Below, piece by piece: positions 18,820 to 27,882 of a stretch of 64,000 bases of DNA. The translations under genes and the position numbers were made by a program. Each line of letters starts with the position of its first letter. The stretch's first letter is position 1. The DNA is from JBFGCT01 sp963825565. GTDB lineage: Bacteria; Actinomycetota; Acidimicrobiia; Acidimicrobiales; Ilumatobacteraceae. The notes under the pieces were generated by a model that saw only the letters and a program-made list of their open reading frames with translations, did not search any database and was not told where the DNA came from. The stretch is from NCBI GenBank assembly GCA_963825565.1, contig CAWGTW010000008.1:124001-188000 (forward strand), read 5' to 3'.

Positions 18820-19896
18820 ATGAGCAGCACCAGTGGCAGCGATCGTGAGAAGGCCCTCGACATGGCGCTGGCCCAGATCGACAAGCAGTTCGGCGCCGGC
18901 GCCATCATGAAGATGGGGGAGCGGACCAACATGGCGATCGAGGCGATCCCGACCGGCGCGCTGTCGCTCGACCTCGCGCTCGGCGTCGGTGGCCTGCCCC
19001 GTGGCCGGGTCACCGAGATCTACGGCCCCGAGTCGTCGGGCAAGTCGACCCTCGCGATGCACGTTGTCGCGGAGGCCCAGCGCAACGGCGGTGTGTGCGC
19101 CTACATCGATGCCGAGCACGCGATGGACCCGGTGTATGCCGCGGCGATCGGGGTCGACGTCGACCAGTTGCTGATCTCCCAGCCCGACACCGGCGAGCAG
19201 GCGCTCGAGATCTGCGACATGTTGACCCGTTCCGGGGCGATCGACGTCATCGTGATCGACTCGGTGGCCGCACTGACGCCGCGAGCCGAGATCGAGGGCG
19301 AGATGGGCGACACCCACGTCGGCCTCCAGGCCCGCCTGATGAGCCAGGCGCTGCGCAAGCTGACCGGCAACCTGAGCAAGACCAACACCGTGGCGATCTT
19401 CATCAACCAGCTGCGCGAGAAGATCGGCGTGATGTTCGGCTCGCCGGAGACCACGCCGGGTGGCCGGGCGCTGAAGTTCTACTCGTCGGTGCGGCTCGAC
19501 ATCCGTCGCATCGAGGCGCTGAAGGACGGCGCCGAGGTGGTCGGCAACCGCACCAGGGTGAAGGTCGTCAAGAACAAGGTGTCGCCGCCGTTCCGCCAGG
19601 CCGAGTTCGACATCATGTACGGGCAGGGGATCAGCCGCGAGGGGTCGCTGATCGACATGTCGGTCGACCTCGGCATCGTCAAGAAGTCCGGGGCCTGGTT
19701 CACCTACGAGGGCGAGCAGCTCGGCCAGGGCCGGGAGAACGCCAAGAACTACCTCAAGCAGAACCCCGAGGTGATGATGGAGATCAGCGACAAGGTGCTC
19801 ACCGCTGCCGGTCTCAAGGAGCCCGACCCGGGGTTGGCCGAGGAGCTGGTCGAGGCGTTCACCGAGGTCGACGAGGCCCCGATCGAACTCGACTGA
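18820..19896 (+). CDS. recA: Recombinase RecA
   Basis: A 358-residue full-length RecA. Walker A GPESSGKST, IDAEHAMDPVYAAAIGVDVD, the Walker B segment VIVIDSVAALTP, loop L1 GEMGDTHVGLQARLMSQALR, loop L2 NTVAIFINQLREKIGVMFGS and the GGRALKFYSSVRLD core are all intact. It forms the ATP-dependent strand-exchange filament and is the co-protease for LexA cleavage. It is SOS-controlled by the box upstream. GGAAAG lies about 9 bases before ATG. recX, usually adjacent downstream in actinobacteria, is absent here. No intein is present, unlike M. tuberculosis recA. Confidence 0.98.
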   Translation: MSSTSGSDREKALDMALAQIDKQFGAGAIMKMGERTNMAIEAIPTGALSLDLALGVGGLPRGRVTEIYGPESSGKSTLAMHVVAEAQRNGGVCAYIDAEHAMDPVYAAAIGVDVDQLLISQPDTGEQALEICDMLTRSGAIDVIVIDSVAALTPRAEIEGEMGDTHVGLQARLMSQALRKLTGNLSKTNTVAIFINQLREKIGVMFGSPETTPGGRALKFYSSVRLDIRRIEALKDGAEVVGNRTRVKVVKNKVSPPFRQAEFDIMYGQGISREGSLIDMSVDLGIVKKSGAWFTYEGEQLGQGRENAKNYLKQNPEVMMEISDKVLTAAGLKEPDPGLAEELVEAFTEVDEAPIELD

Positions 19897-19921
19897 GCAC
19901 GCACGGCCGACCGGGCGCCGG

Positions 19922-20347
19922 TCACTTGAAGACCGAGCCGCCCGGCTGGAACACCATCAGGTAGAGGGCGACGACGAGGAGCAGGTGGGTGCTCCCGACG
20001 CCTGCCGTCATCTTCGACCGTGCCGACGCGCCGGGGTCGGCGATCGCCGGGCGGATCAGGAACCAGCTGATCACCAGCGTGGCCAACCAGACGATGATCG
20101 ACCCGGTCATCCACCACGTCTCGGCCAGGTCGTACTCGCCGATCCCTGCCAACCCCATGCCGAGGACCCACAGGGCGACGAGCGACGGGAACACGAATCG
20201 CATGTGCAGCGTCGCGATCGTCCGGGTCTCGCCGGCCCGCTGGAGGCGCGGGTACAAGAACAGCGGGCCGAACGCCCCGATCGCCGCGAGCACGTGGAGC
20301 AGCCCGAAGACCTGATACGTCGTCGAGATCGGGAGCACGGCGAGCAC
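19922..20347 (-). CDS. Four-helix integral membrane protein (DUF2269-like)
   Basis: About 140 residues, almost entirely hydrophobic. Four transmembrane helices are visible around VFGLLHVLAAIGAFGPLFLY, FVFPSLVALWVLGMGLAGIG, GSIIVWLATLVISWFLIR and STHLLLVVALYLMVFQPG. The HxxAAIGAFGPLF and ETRTIATLHMRFVFPSL segments look like the DUF2269 or copper-resistance-D-like predicted membrane families. The start is uncertain: GTG 20347, GTG 20338 and GTG 20386 are in frame and none has a convincing ribosome-binding site. The gene is antiparallel to recA and ends 25 bases past it. Confidence 0.68.
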   Translation of the reverse strand: MLAVLPISTTYQVFGLLHVLAAIGAFGPLFLYPRLQRAGETRTIATLHMRFVFPSLVALWVLGMGLAGIGEYDLAETWWMTGSIIVWLATLVISWFLIRPAIADPGASARSKMTAGVGSTHLLLVVALYLMVFQPGGSVFK

Positions 20348-20423
20348 TGGCGCCGGACGATACCGGCGCCGATACCCGCCCGGCACGACGACCGAGGGGC
20401 GATCCCGGCCGACGCACGACGGG

Positions 20424-20708
20424 TCAGCAGGTGACCACGAGGTGGAACGCCCGGTCCTGGAAGCTCGGCGGCACGCCGTCGTTGCTCTCGGTGATCACCC
20501 GCACCGTGTCGTTGGCGGGAAGCACGGTGTCGATCACGCCGGCCGGCTCCCCGCTGTTGCTGCCGATCGTCGCCGTGTAGGCGCAGTCTGTGACGTTGCG
20601 GTTGAACCGCACGTTGTAGACGCCTGCGCTCGTTCGCGTCACCGACACGACGCGCGACCCGCGCAGCAGGGTTCCGTCGCCTCGAACCTCGGCCCATCGA
20701 CGCTTCAT
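20424..20708 (-). CDS. Small beta-rich conserved protein (94 aa)
   Basis: The pattern WAEVRGDGTLLRGSRVVSVT, TSAGVYNVRFNRNVTDCAYT, then a C-terminal DRAFHLVVTC matches a small beta-sandwich domain frequent in actinobacteria and in secreted or phage-related proteins. It contains two cysteines that could form a disulfide (CAYT and terminal VTC). There is no signal peptide, so if exported it uses another route. Function unknown. It lies between two genes of opposite orientation and is not obviously in an operon. Confidence 0.7.
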   Translation of the reverse strand: MKRRWAEVRGDGTLLRGSRVVSVTRTSAGVYNVRFNRNVTDCAYTATIGSNSGEPAGVIDTVLPANDTVRVITESNDGVPPSFQDRAFHLVVTC

Positions 20709-20793
20709 TGTTGACCTCTGTTCGGCGAAGCGCGCGCAGATTCGAACCTACGCCCGTGATCGTGTCCGTGGGCCGGCCGTTAGCCTCTATCCG

Positions 20794-22215
20794 ATGCCCC
20801 GCAGCTACGTCGTGCGCACCTACGGGTGCCAGATGAACGAGCACGACTCCGAGCGGATCGCCGGGCTGCTCGAGGCCGACGGCCTCGTACGCGCCGAGAC
20901 CGAGGCCGAGGCCGACGTCGTCGTATTGAACACCTGCTGCATCCGCGAGAACGCCGACAACAAGCTGTACGGCAACCTCGGACACCTCAAGACCTGGAAG
21001 GCCAAGCGCGATGGTCGCCAGATCGTCGTCTCCGGTTGCCTCGCCCAGAAGGACCGCGACACCGTCGCCGTGCGCGCCGGCCACGTCGACGTCGTGATGG
21101 GAACGCACAACGTCCATCGCGCCGCCGAGTTGCTCACCCAAGCGCGTTCGTCGGCGACGCCGATCACCGAGATCCTCGAAGCGGCGGTGATCGACGACCA
21201 CGCCCTGTTCCCGTCTGCGCTGCCGGCGCGACGGGAGACGTCCTACAACGGGTGGGTCACGATTCAGATCGGCTGCGACAACAGCTGTGCGTTCTGCATC
21301 GTCCCGGCGGTGCGCGGCGAGGAGATCAGCCGCCCGTTCACCGACGTCCTCGCCGAGGTCGAGCAGCTCGCCGCCGACGGTGTCACCGAGGTGACGCTGC
21401 TCGGACAGAACGTCAACAGCTACGGCCGCGACCTCCAGCTCGCAGCGCGCCAGGCGGGCGACGACGAGGCTCGCCTCCGCCCGCTGTTCGCCGAATTGCT
21501 GCGCGCCGTCGGCGCGGTCGAAGGGATCCGTCGGGTGCGCTACACCAGCCCCCACCCCAAGGACATGCGGCCCGAGACGTTCGCCGCGATGGCCGAGACC
21601 AAGGCGGTCTGCGAGCATCTCCACTACCCGCTCCAGTCGGGCAGCGATCGCGTCCTGGCGCTGATGCACCGCGGGTACAGCGCGGAGCGGTATCTCGATC
21701 GGCTGGCCGAGGCCCGGCGGGTGGTGCCCGACCTCGCCGTGTCGACCGACATCATCGTCGGCTTCCCGGGTGAGACCGAGCACGATTTCGAGCGCACGCT
21801 GGAGGTCGCGGCTGCCGCGGTGTACGACTACGCGTACACGTTCGTGTTCTCGCCGCGTCCCGGCACCGAGGCCGCCGGGATGACCGCCGACTTCGTCGAC
21901 CCGGCGGTTGCCAGCGAGCGCTTCCAGCGACTGCGGATCGTGATCGAGCACGCCGCGCTGCAGCGCCACGAGGCCCGCGTTGGCCTGATCGAGGAGGTGC
22001 TGGTCGAGGGGCCGAGCAAGAAGGACCCGACGGTGCTCAGCGGTCGGACCCGTCAGAACAAGCTCGTCCACTTCGTGGCTCCCGCACCGGTCCGGAACGG
22101 GAGCTACGCCCGCGTCGAGGTGACCAGGGCGGCGCCGCACCATCTCGTCGGCGAGTGGGTCGACCTGCTCGCCGAACCGACGCATCGCGTTCGGATTCCC
22201 GTCGCATCGGTCTGA
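20794..22215 (+). CDS. miaB: tRNA-2-methylthio-N6-dimethylallyladenosine synthase
   Basis: A 473-residue radical-SAM methylthiotransferase that adds a methylthio group at C2 of i6A37 in tRNAs decoding UNN codons. The N-terminal domain has TYGCQMNEHDSER, NTCCIRENADNKLYGNLG and VSGCLAQKDRD (three cluster cysteines). The radical-SAM triad is CDNSCAFCIVPAVRG. The TRAM domain is at the C-terminus (KLVHFVAP...). LLGQNVNSYGRD and HYPLQSGSDRVLALMHRGY are further MiaB signatures. It uses the product of MiaA, encoded 400 bases downstream on the same strand. Confidence 0.97.
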   Translation: MPRSYVVRTYGCQMNEHDSERIAGLLEADGLVRAETEAEADVVVLNTCCIRENADNKLYGNLGHLKTWKAKRDGRQIVVSGCLAQKDRDTVAVRAGHVDVVMGTHNVHRAAELLTQARSSATPITEILEAAVIDDHALFPSALPARRETSYNGWVTIQIGCDNSCAFCIVPAVRGEEISRPFTDVLAEVEQLAADGVTEVTLLGQNVNSYGRDLQLAARQAGDDEARLRPLFAELLRAVGAVEGIRRVRYTSPHPKDMRPETFAAMAETKAVCEHLHYPLQSGSDRVLALMHRGYSAERYLDRLAEARRVVPDLAVSTDIIVGFPGETEHDFERTLEVAAAAVYDYAYTFVFSPRPGTEAAGMTADFVDPAVASERFQRLRIVIEHAALQRHEARVGLIEEVLVEGPSKKDPTVLSGRTRQNKLVHFVAPAPVRNGSYARVEVTRAAPHHLVGEWVDLLAEPTHRVRIPVASV

Positions 22216-22305
22216 CGACGGAGATTCGCCCGCCCTGCGCTCGGCTCGCGGGGTCGGGCGCCGAGGGCTCGCCGTTCGCACCTGGGGCGGTAGCGTCGGT
22301 CGGCG

Positions 22306-22608
22306 ATGACCGATCAGGCGACCGACCCGCAGCTCGCGGAGTATCGAGCGAGCATCGACAACATCGATGCGGCGCTGGTTCACCTGCTGGCCGAGCGGTT
22401 CAAGATCACCAAGGCGGTCGGCCGGTACAAGGCCGACGCCGATCTCCCGGCGGCCGACCCGGCGCGTGAGCAGGTGCAGATCGCCCGGCTGCGTGCGCTC
22501 GCAGAGGAGTCGGGGCTCGATCCCGTGTTCACCGAGCAGTTCCTTCGCTTCATCGTGGCCGAGGTCATCCACCACCATCAGCGGATCGCGGAGGGTGAGC
22601 GCCTCTGA
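22306..22608 (+). CDS. Chorismate mutase, AroQ type
   Basis: A 100-residue all-helical AroQ-class chorismate mutase, converting chorismate to prephenate for Phe/Tyr synthesis. Core residues are visible: YRASIDNIDAALVHLLAERF (R, D and E of helix 1), KITKAVGRYKADADLPAADP (K and R), REQVQIARLRALAEESGL, and FLRFIVAEVIHHHQ at the C-terminus. Length is typical of a stand-alone domain. It sits 2 bases before miaA, so co-expression with the tRNA-modification/lysine cluster is likely; the functional link is unclear. Confidence 0.88.
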   Translation: MTDQATDPQLAEYRASIDNIDAALVHLLAERFKITKAVGRYKADADLPAADPAREQVQIARLRALAEESGLDPVFTEQFLRFIVAEVIHHHQRIAEGERL

Positions 22609-22610
22609 AC

Positions 22611-23516
22611 GTGCGCCGTGTCGCCATCGTCGGCTCGACGGCATCGGGGAAGTCGGCGGTCGCTCTCGCCGTCGCCCGCCGACTCGGCGACGTCCACCTC
22701 GTGTCGGTCGACAGCATGCAGGTGTATCGGGGGATGGACATCGGGACGGCCAAGCCGACCCCGGCAGAACAGCGCGAGGTGCCCCACCACTGCATCGACC
22801 TCGTCGAGCCGACGGTCGAGTTCACCGTCGCCGAGTTCCGAACGGCATACCGGCGGGCGCAGGGGGAGATCGCCGCCGCCGATGGGCGAGCGCTGCTCGT
22901 CGGCGGTACCGGTCTGTATCACCGGGTCGTGATCGACGAGTTCGATCTCCCCGGTGAATGGCCCGAGGTTCGCGCCGAGCTCGAGCGCGAGCCCGACACG
23001 AGCGCCCTGCACGCACGGCTGGCGGTGCTCGATCCGCCGGCCGCAGCGAAGATCGAACCGGCCAACCGCCGTCGGATCGTCCGCGGCCTGGAGGTGACCC
23101 TGGGCAGCGGCCGGCGGTTCAGCTCCTTCGGCCCTGGCGTCGATGCGTATCCGCCGAGTGACGTGGTCCAGATCGGCATCCGCCGGCCCCGCGACGTCAT
23201 CGCCCGGCGGGTCGGCGACCGGGTACGGCGGATGGTCGAGATCGGTCTCGTGGCCGAGGTCGCCGCGCTCGCCGGCCGGGGCTTGTCCAGGACGGCTGGT
23301 CAGGCGCTCGGCTACAAGGAGATCGTCGACCATCTCGAGGGCCGCCTCGGCCTGGAGGAGGCGGTCGAGACGATCATCACCCGCACCCGCCAGTTCGCCG
23401 TGCGCCAGGAGCGATGGTTCCGTCGCGATCCCCGCGTACGCTGGATCGATGTCGGTGACGACCCCGTCGCAGCGGTTGCGCCGGTGGTGATCGAGGTCCT
23501 CGACGGGAGCCCATGA
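22611..23516 (+). CDS. miaA: tRNA dimethylallyltransferase
   Basis: A 301-residue enzyme that isopentenylates A37 of tRNAs reading UNN codons, giving the i6A substrate of MiaB. GTG 22611 begins RRVAIVGSTASGKSAVALAV, with the P-loop near residues 8-15. DSMQVYRGMDIGTAKPTP and VPHHCIDLVEPTVEFTVAEF follow, then VGGTGLYHRVVIDEF and the R-rich swivel LGYKEIVDHLEG, with ITRTRQFAVRQERWFRRDP toward the end. Full length. The stop overlaps dapF by four bases (ATGA). Confidence 0.96.
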   Translation: MRRVAIVGSTASGKSAVALAVARRLGDVHLVSVDSMQVYRGMDIGTAKPTPAEQREVPHHCIDLVEPTVEFTVAEFRTAYRRAQGEIAAADGRALLVGGTGLYHRVVIDEFDLPGEWPEVRAELEREPDTSALHARLAVLDPPAAAKIEPANRRRIVRGLEVTLGSGRRFSSFGPGVDAYPPSDVVQIGIRRPRDVIARRVGDRVRRMVEIGLVAEVAALAGRGLSRTAGQALGYKEIVDHLEGRLGLEEAVETIITRTRQFAVRQERWFRRDPRVRWIDVGDDPVAAVAPVVIEVLDGSP

Positions 23517-24310
23517 GCATTCGACTCACCAAACACCACGGCCTCGGCAACGACTTCCTCGTCGCGTTCCACCCCGGCGTCGAAGACCTCGCGGAGCTGG
23601 CCCGCCGCGTGTGCGACCGCCGCCGGGGGATCGGTGCGGACGGCCTGCTCGTCGCGGAGTCGGCCCCCGGCTACGCCGCCCGGATGGAGCTCTACAACGC
23701 CGACGGTTCGCGCGCCGAGATGAGCGGCAACGGCATCCGGTGCTTCGCCCAGGCGCTCGCCGACCGGCGAGGCGACCTCGGTCCGCAGCGCATCCTGACC
23801 GATGCCGGCGACCGCCTGGTCACGCTGCGCACCACCGACGACCCGCATACGCTGATGGTCACCGTGGAGATGGGCGCCATCGCTCCACTCGGCGAGCCGG
23901 ACGGCTGGGACGCGCTCGGTTGCCACCCCGACCGCCCGGTCATGCACCTCAGCCTCGGCAACCCGCACTCGGTCGTCGGTGTCGACGACGTCGAGGTCGT
24001 CGACCTCGCCGAGCTCGGGAGCAAGGTGCCCCAGGTCAACCTCGAGGTCGTCCACCCGGGTCCGGAGACGAACGCGGTGACGATGCGCGTCCATGAGCGC
24101 GGGGTGGGGATCACCGAGGCATGCGGCACGGGCGCCTGCGCGGTCGCCCATGCCAGCCTGGCGTGGGGGCTGGTCGCCGCCGCCGGCGACGGCGTGCTCG
24201 TGCACATGGACGGCGGCACGGCGAGCGTGTGCTTCGATCCGGCCGTGCCGGCGACCGCCCTGCTGACCGGCCCCGCCGTCCACATCGCGACGATCGACCT
24301 GCCCCGATGA
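23513..24310 (+). CDS. dapF: Diaminopimelate epimerase
   Basis: A 265-residue enzyme converting LL-DAP to meso-DAP for lysine and peptidoglycan. Both catalytic cysteines are present: NADGSRAEMSGNGIRCFAQ and TEACGTGACAVAHAS. The N-terminal KHHGLGNDFLV motif and VHLSLGNPHSVV-type central segment (VMHLSLGNPHSVVGVDDVEV) are typical. It is translationally coupled by ATGA overlaps to miaA upstream and to hflX downstream, as in other actinobacteria. Confidence 0.96.
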   Translation: MSIRLTKHHGLGNDFLVAFHPGVEDLAELARRVCDRRRGIGADGLLVAESAPGYAARMELYNADGSRAEMSGNGIRCFAQALADRRGDLGPQRILTDAGDRLVTLRTTDDPHTLMVTVEMGAIAPLGEPDGWDALGCHPDRPVMHLSLGNPHSVVGVDDVEVVDLAELGSKVPQVNLEVVHPGPETNAVTMRVHERGVGITEACGTGACAVAHASLAWGLVAAAGDGVLVHMDGGTASVCFDPAVPATALLTGPAVHIATIDLPR

Positions 24311-25629
24311 GCACGCCCTACGACGAGGCGCTGTCGAGCACCCTGATCGACCGCACGATCCGGGAGAAGATCGTCCTGGTCGGCGTGACGCTGCCGGGCG
24401 ACGACGAGGACACGACCGAGGCCAGCCTCGACGAGCTGGAGCTGCTCGTCGACACCGCGGGAGCCGACGTCGTCGGGCGCATGGTGCAGCGGCGTTCCGC
24501 CCCCGACCACACTTGGTTCATCGGCAAGGGCAAGGCCGAGGAGCTGAGGCAGCTGTGCCTGGCGGTCGACGCCGACACGGTCGTGTTCGACAACGAGCTG
24601 TCGCCGGGCCAGCAATTCAACCTGGAAAAGCTCCTCGGGCGGACGGCGATCGACCGCACCGCGGTGATCCTCGACATCTTCGGGCAGAACGCGCACACCC
24701 TGGAGGGCAAGGCGCAGGTCGAGCTCGCACTCCTGCGCTACCGGCTGCCCCGCCTGCGGCGGGGTGCGAAGGCGAAGTTGTCCCAGCAGCGCGGCGGTGT
24801 CGGGGCGCGGTTCGGCGGTGGCGAGACGCAGACCGAGACCGACCGCCGGCGGATCATGCGCCGGATCACCAAGCTCGAGCGCGACCTCGACGCGTTGACC
24901 GCGACCCGCTCGCTGCAGCGCAAGGGTCGGGACCGCAGCGGGCTGGCTGCGGTGGCGATCGTCGGGTACACGAACGCCGGCAAGTCGACCCTCCTCAACC
25001 GGCTGACCGACTCGGGTGTCCTCGTCGAGGACCGGCTGTTCGCCACGCTCGATCCGACGACGCGGCGGTTGTCGTTGCCCGGCGGTGAGCCCGTGCTGCT
25101 GTCCGACACGGTCGGCTTCATCAGCCGGCTCCCGCACGGGCTCGTCGAATCGTTCAAGGGCACGCTCGAAGTGGCGGCGCAGGCGGACTACCTCGTCCAC
25201 GTCGTCGACGCCAGCGCAGCCGACCCCGGCGCGCAGATCGATGCCGTGCGCGAGGTGCTCACCGAGATCGACGCCGCCGCAGTGCCCGAGCTGATCGTGT
25301 TCAACAAGTCCGACCTGGCACCGGGACGGTCCAAGGAGCTCGTCGCCGAGCATCCCGGGTCGGTGGCGATCAGCGCGACGACCGGTGACGGCATCGACCG
25401 GTTCCTGGTCGCGCTGTCCGACCGGCTGCGGGCGATGGCGGTCGTGTACGAGCTCGTCGTCCCGTTCGACCGCGGCGACGTGCTCGCCTCGATCCACCGT
25501 GAGGGGGAGGTCGTGTCGGTCGGTGATCATGCCGACCACTGGACGGTCAGGGCGCGGCTGTCGGACGCCTCGGCGGGTCGGCTGGGGGAGTACGTGCGCC
25601 CCGCTTCGGGTCCGGTGACGGGCCGATGA
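24307..25629 (+). CDS. hflX: GTPase HflX
   Basis: A 440-residue ribosome-associated GTPase that splits or rescues stalled 70S ribosomes under stress. ATG 24307 overlaps the dapF stop (ATGA). The N-terminal HflX domain shows DELELLVDTAGADVVG and FIGKGKAEELRQLC, then VVFDNELSPGQQFNLEKLLG and DRTAVILDIFGQNAHTLEGK. The G domain has G1 GYTNAGKSTLLNRLT, G2 around LFATLDPTTRRL, G3 DTVGFISRLPHGLVESFKG and G4 VFNKSDL. Length and motif order are normal. It overlaps dapC by ATGA. Confidence 0.96.
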   Translation: MSTPYDEALSSTLIDRTIREKIVLVGVTLPGDDEDTTEASLDELELLVDTAGADVVGRMVQRRSAPDHTWFIGKGKAEELRQLCLAVDADTVVFDNELSPGQQFNLEKLLGRTAIDRTAVILDIFGQNAHTLEGKAQVELALLRYRLPRLRRGAKAKLSQQRGGVGARFGGGETQTETDRRRIMRRITKLERDLDALTATRSLQRKGRDRSGLAAVAIVGYTNAGKSTLLNRLTDSGVLVEDRLFATLDPTTRRLSLPGGEPVLLSDTVGFISRLPHGLVESFKGTLEVAAQADYLVHVVDASAADPGAQIDAVREVLTEIDAAAVPELIVFNKSDLAPGRSKELVAEHPGSVAISATTGDGIDRFLVALSDRLRAMAVVYELVVPFDRGDVLASIHREGEVVSVGDHADHWTVRARLSDASAGRLGEYVRPASGPVTGR

Positions 25630-26744
25630 CCGCCGCTCCCGGCGGGTTCGTCCCGCCGCCGTACCCCTACGAGCGCCTGAACCGGCTCCAGCCGATCGCC
25701 GCGGCGCATCCCGGTGGTGCCGTCGACCTGTCGATCGGCACGCCGTTCGACCCGCCTCCGCCGGCGGTCCTCGCCGCACTGGCGGGCAGCGACACCGAGC
25801 GCGCCTACCCGCCGAGCATCGGCACCCTCGCCCTGCGCCTCGCCGCCCAGCGCTGGTTGCGGCGGCGGTTCGGCGTCGAGGTCGACAGCGATCACATCGG
25901 GGCGACGATCGGCAGCAAGGAGTTCGTCGGCACGCTGCCGCAGTGGCTGTCGCTGCGGACCCCCGATCGCGACACGGTGCTCTACCCGGCCATCTCGTAT
26001 CCGACCTACGAGATGGGGGCGACGCTCGCCCGTTGCCGCGCGGTCGCCGTCCCGGCCCGACCGGACGGGGGCCTCGACCTGCGGGCGATCTCCGAGGAGG
26101 ACGCGGCGCGGGCACTGGCCTTGTGGGTCAACAGTCCGAGCAACCCGACCGGTGCGCTCGACGACCTGCTTGCCGCTGCGGCGTGGGGTCGGGCACGCGG
26201 CGTGCCGGTGTTCTCCGACGAGTGTTACGCCGAGTTCACGTGGACGGGGCGGCCACGGACGATCCTGGAGGGTGGCCTCGACGGTGTCGTCGCCGTCCAC
26301 TCGCTGTCGAAGCGTTCGAACCTGGCCGGTGTTCGGGTGGGGTTCTACGCCGGCGACCCCGAGCTCGTCGGCTATCTGCAGGAGGTCCGCAAGCACGTCG
26401 GGATGATGGTGCCCGGGCCGGCGCAAGCCGCCGGCGCGGCTGCCCTCGACGACGACGACCACGTGGAGGTACAGCGGCAGCACTACCGGTCGCGGCTGGC
26501 GCTGCTGGCGGAGGTGCTCGGCGAGTGGTCGGGCACCGACATCGCCCGCCCCGCAGGCGCGTTCTACCTGTGGATTCCCGTCGCTGACGGCTGGGAGTAC
26601 ACCGAGCGCCTGGCGCGCGACGGCGGGGCGATCGTCAGCCCGGGTGAGTTCTACGGCCCGGACGGGGCGTCGTTCGTCCGCGTCGCCGTGGTACAACCTG
26701 ACGAACGAATTCAATTGGTTGCCGATCGCCTGACGAGGACGTGA
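25626..26744 (+). CDS. dapC: Succinyldiaminopimelate aminotransferase (DapC-type PLP enzyme)
   Basis: A 372-residue class I/II aminotransferase. The N-terminal PPYPYERLNRLQPIAAAHPG and VDLSIGTPFDPPPPAVLAAL pattern is typical of actinobacterial DapC. The PLP lysine is in VHSLSKRSNLAGVRVGFYAG, LWVNSPSNPTGALDD is the N-P-x-G motif, and FSDECYAEFTW carries the PLP-interacting Asp and Tyr. It transfers the amino group from glutamate in the lysine/DAP branch. Position directly after dapF and hflX supports this over a generic transaminase. Confidence 0.9.
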   Translation: MTAAPGGFVPPPYPYERLNRLQPIAAAHPGGAVDLSIGTPFDPPPPAVLAALAGSDTERAYPPSIGTLALRLAAQRWLRRRFGVEVDSDHIGATIGSKEFVGTLPQWLSLRTPDRDTVLYPAISYPTYEMGATLARCRAVAVPARPDGGLDLRAISEEDAARALALWVNSPSNPTGALDDLLAAAAWGRARGVPVFSDECYAEFTWTGRPRTILEGGLDGVVAVHSLSKRSNLAGVRVGFYAGDPELVGYLQEVRKHVGMMVPGPAQAAGAAALDDDDHVEVQRQHYRSRLALLAEVLGEWSGTDIARPAGAFYLWIPVADGWEYTERLARDGGAIVSPGEFYGPDGASFVRVAVVQPDERIQLVADRLTRT

Positions 26745-26784
26745 CGGGCGTGGTCGTGGCCCGTGCCGACACGAAGGGAGTCCG

Positions 26785-27738
26785 ATGAGCGACGGAGGCG
26801 GTGAACGGCGGACCAAGCTGATCGTGTTCGGCGTCGTGTTGCTCGTCGTCGGCCTGATCGCCGGCGTCGGGCTGTGGGTCGGGGCCGGCGCCCGACTCGA
26901 CGACGCGGTGCGCGGGTTGGCCCGAGCGCCGGTCGGCTGCGACACGACCCTCGACTTCTCCGAGACCGGGGAGTTCCTGTTCTTCGTCGAGACCCGCGGC
27001 GAGTTCGCCGGCGTCCGAGGTGACTGTGACCAGGCCGGTTCCTACGACGTGACCGGGTCGGAGCCGCCGCGGGTGGTGCTCTCGATGGTCGACCCCGACG
27101 GTCGCGACGTCGAGCTGCGGGTGCGGTCGGGCGACGCCTACGACGCGGCTGGGTTCGAGGGCAGCTCCGAACGGGTTGCCGAGATCACGACCACCGGGGA
27201 TCACGTGCTGACCGTCGAGGCGGACGGCTCCACGGAGTTGTTCGTCGTCGCCGTCGGCAAGGACCCCGAGGGCGGCGTCGATGCGCTCCGGCTCGGTGGG
27301 GTGCTGGCGGGTCTCGCCGGCGTCATCGCCGGGGTGGCCTGCATCGTGCTCGGCAGCCGCCGCCGGCCGCTTGCGGCCGCGCCAGCGCGACCCGGTGCCG
27401 ATTGGCCCAGCGCCGGCGCGTGGCCGGCGACCCCGCCCGGCCCGCCCGGCGCGGTGCCACCCGATTGGACCGGCGTGCAGACACCACCGGTGGGCCCCCC
27501 GTCGCCGTCGTGGCCGATGCAACCGCCGACGGCGCCGCCGCCCGCACCGCCACCGGAGCAGGCCGGCGCGTGGCCGGGTCGGTCGGGTGCCACCGGGCCG
27601 CCACCGGCCTCGCCCGGATCCCTCGGCGCGGCACCGGCGCCGTGGAGCGATCAGCGACCTCCGTGGCCAGGCCGGCCCGACGACGGCGTCACCGGTGACG
27701 GCGAGCGCTCGCCGTGGGCGCCACCGCCCGACGACTGA
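26785..27738 (+). CDS. Membrane protein with proline-rich C-terminal tail
   Basis: A 317-residue protein with a GAAGGGAGTCC-type leader before ATG 26785. Helix 1 is at about residues 12-33 (LIVFGVVLLVVGLIAGVGLW), the central extracytoplasmic domain holds two cysteines (VGCDTTLDF, RGDCDQAG), and helix 2 is at about residues 171-190 (GGVLAGLAGVIAGVACIVLG). A cytoplasmic tail of about 120 residues is strongly Pro/Ala/Gly-rich (TPPVGPPSPSWPMQPPTAPP), a low-complexity interaction segment. Family unknown. It converges on lexA across 144 bases in which I see no gene. Confidence 0.72.
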   Translation: MSDGGGERRTKLIVFGVVLLVVGLIAGVGLWVGAGARLDDAVRGLARAPVGCDTTLDFSETGEFLFFVETRGEFAGVRGDCDQAGSYDVTGSEPPRVVLSMVDPDGRDVELRVRSGDAYDAAGFEGSSERVAEITTTGDHVLTVEADGSTELFVVAVGKDPEGGVDALRLGGVLAGLAGVIAGVACIVLGSRRRPLAAAPARPGADWPSAGAWPATPPGPPGAVPPDWTGVQTPPVGPPSPSWPMQPPTAPPPAPPPEQAGAWPGRSGATGPPPASPGSLGAAPAPWSDQRPPWPGRPDDGVTGDGERSPWAPPPDD

Positions 27739-27882
27739 CCGCACCACCCCGGGGACACCACCCGACCACACCAGCGACGACAACGCTCGCGACAACGACT
27801 GACCCGGTCGTCGTGGGAGAGCGGCGCGGCGCATACCGCTTCGGGTGGCCTGGTCGGCTGGTGGTGGTTCCGCCGCCGCAGC

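Noticed and set aside
20107..22644. 845-residue frame antisense to miaB
   Set aside because: Shadow of the high-GC miaB gene; the translation has no recognisable domain apart from short stretches of the real membrane-protein frame.
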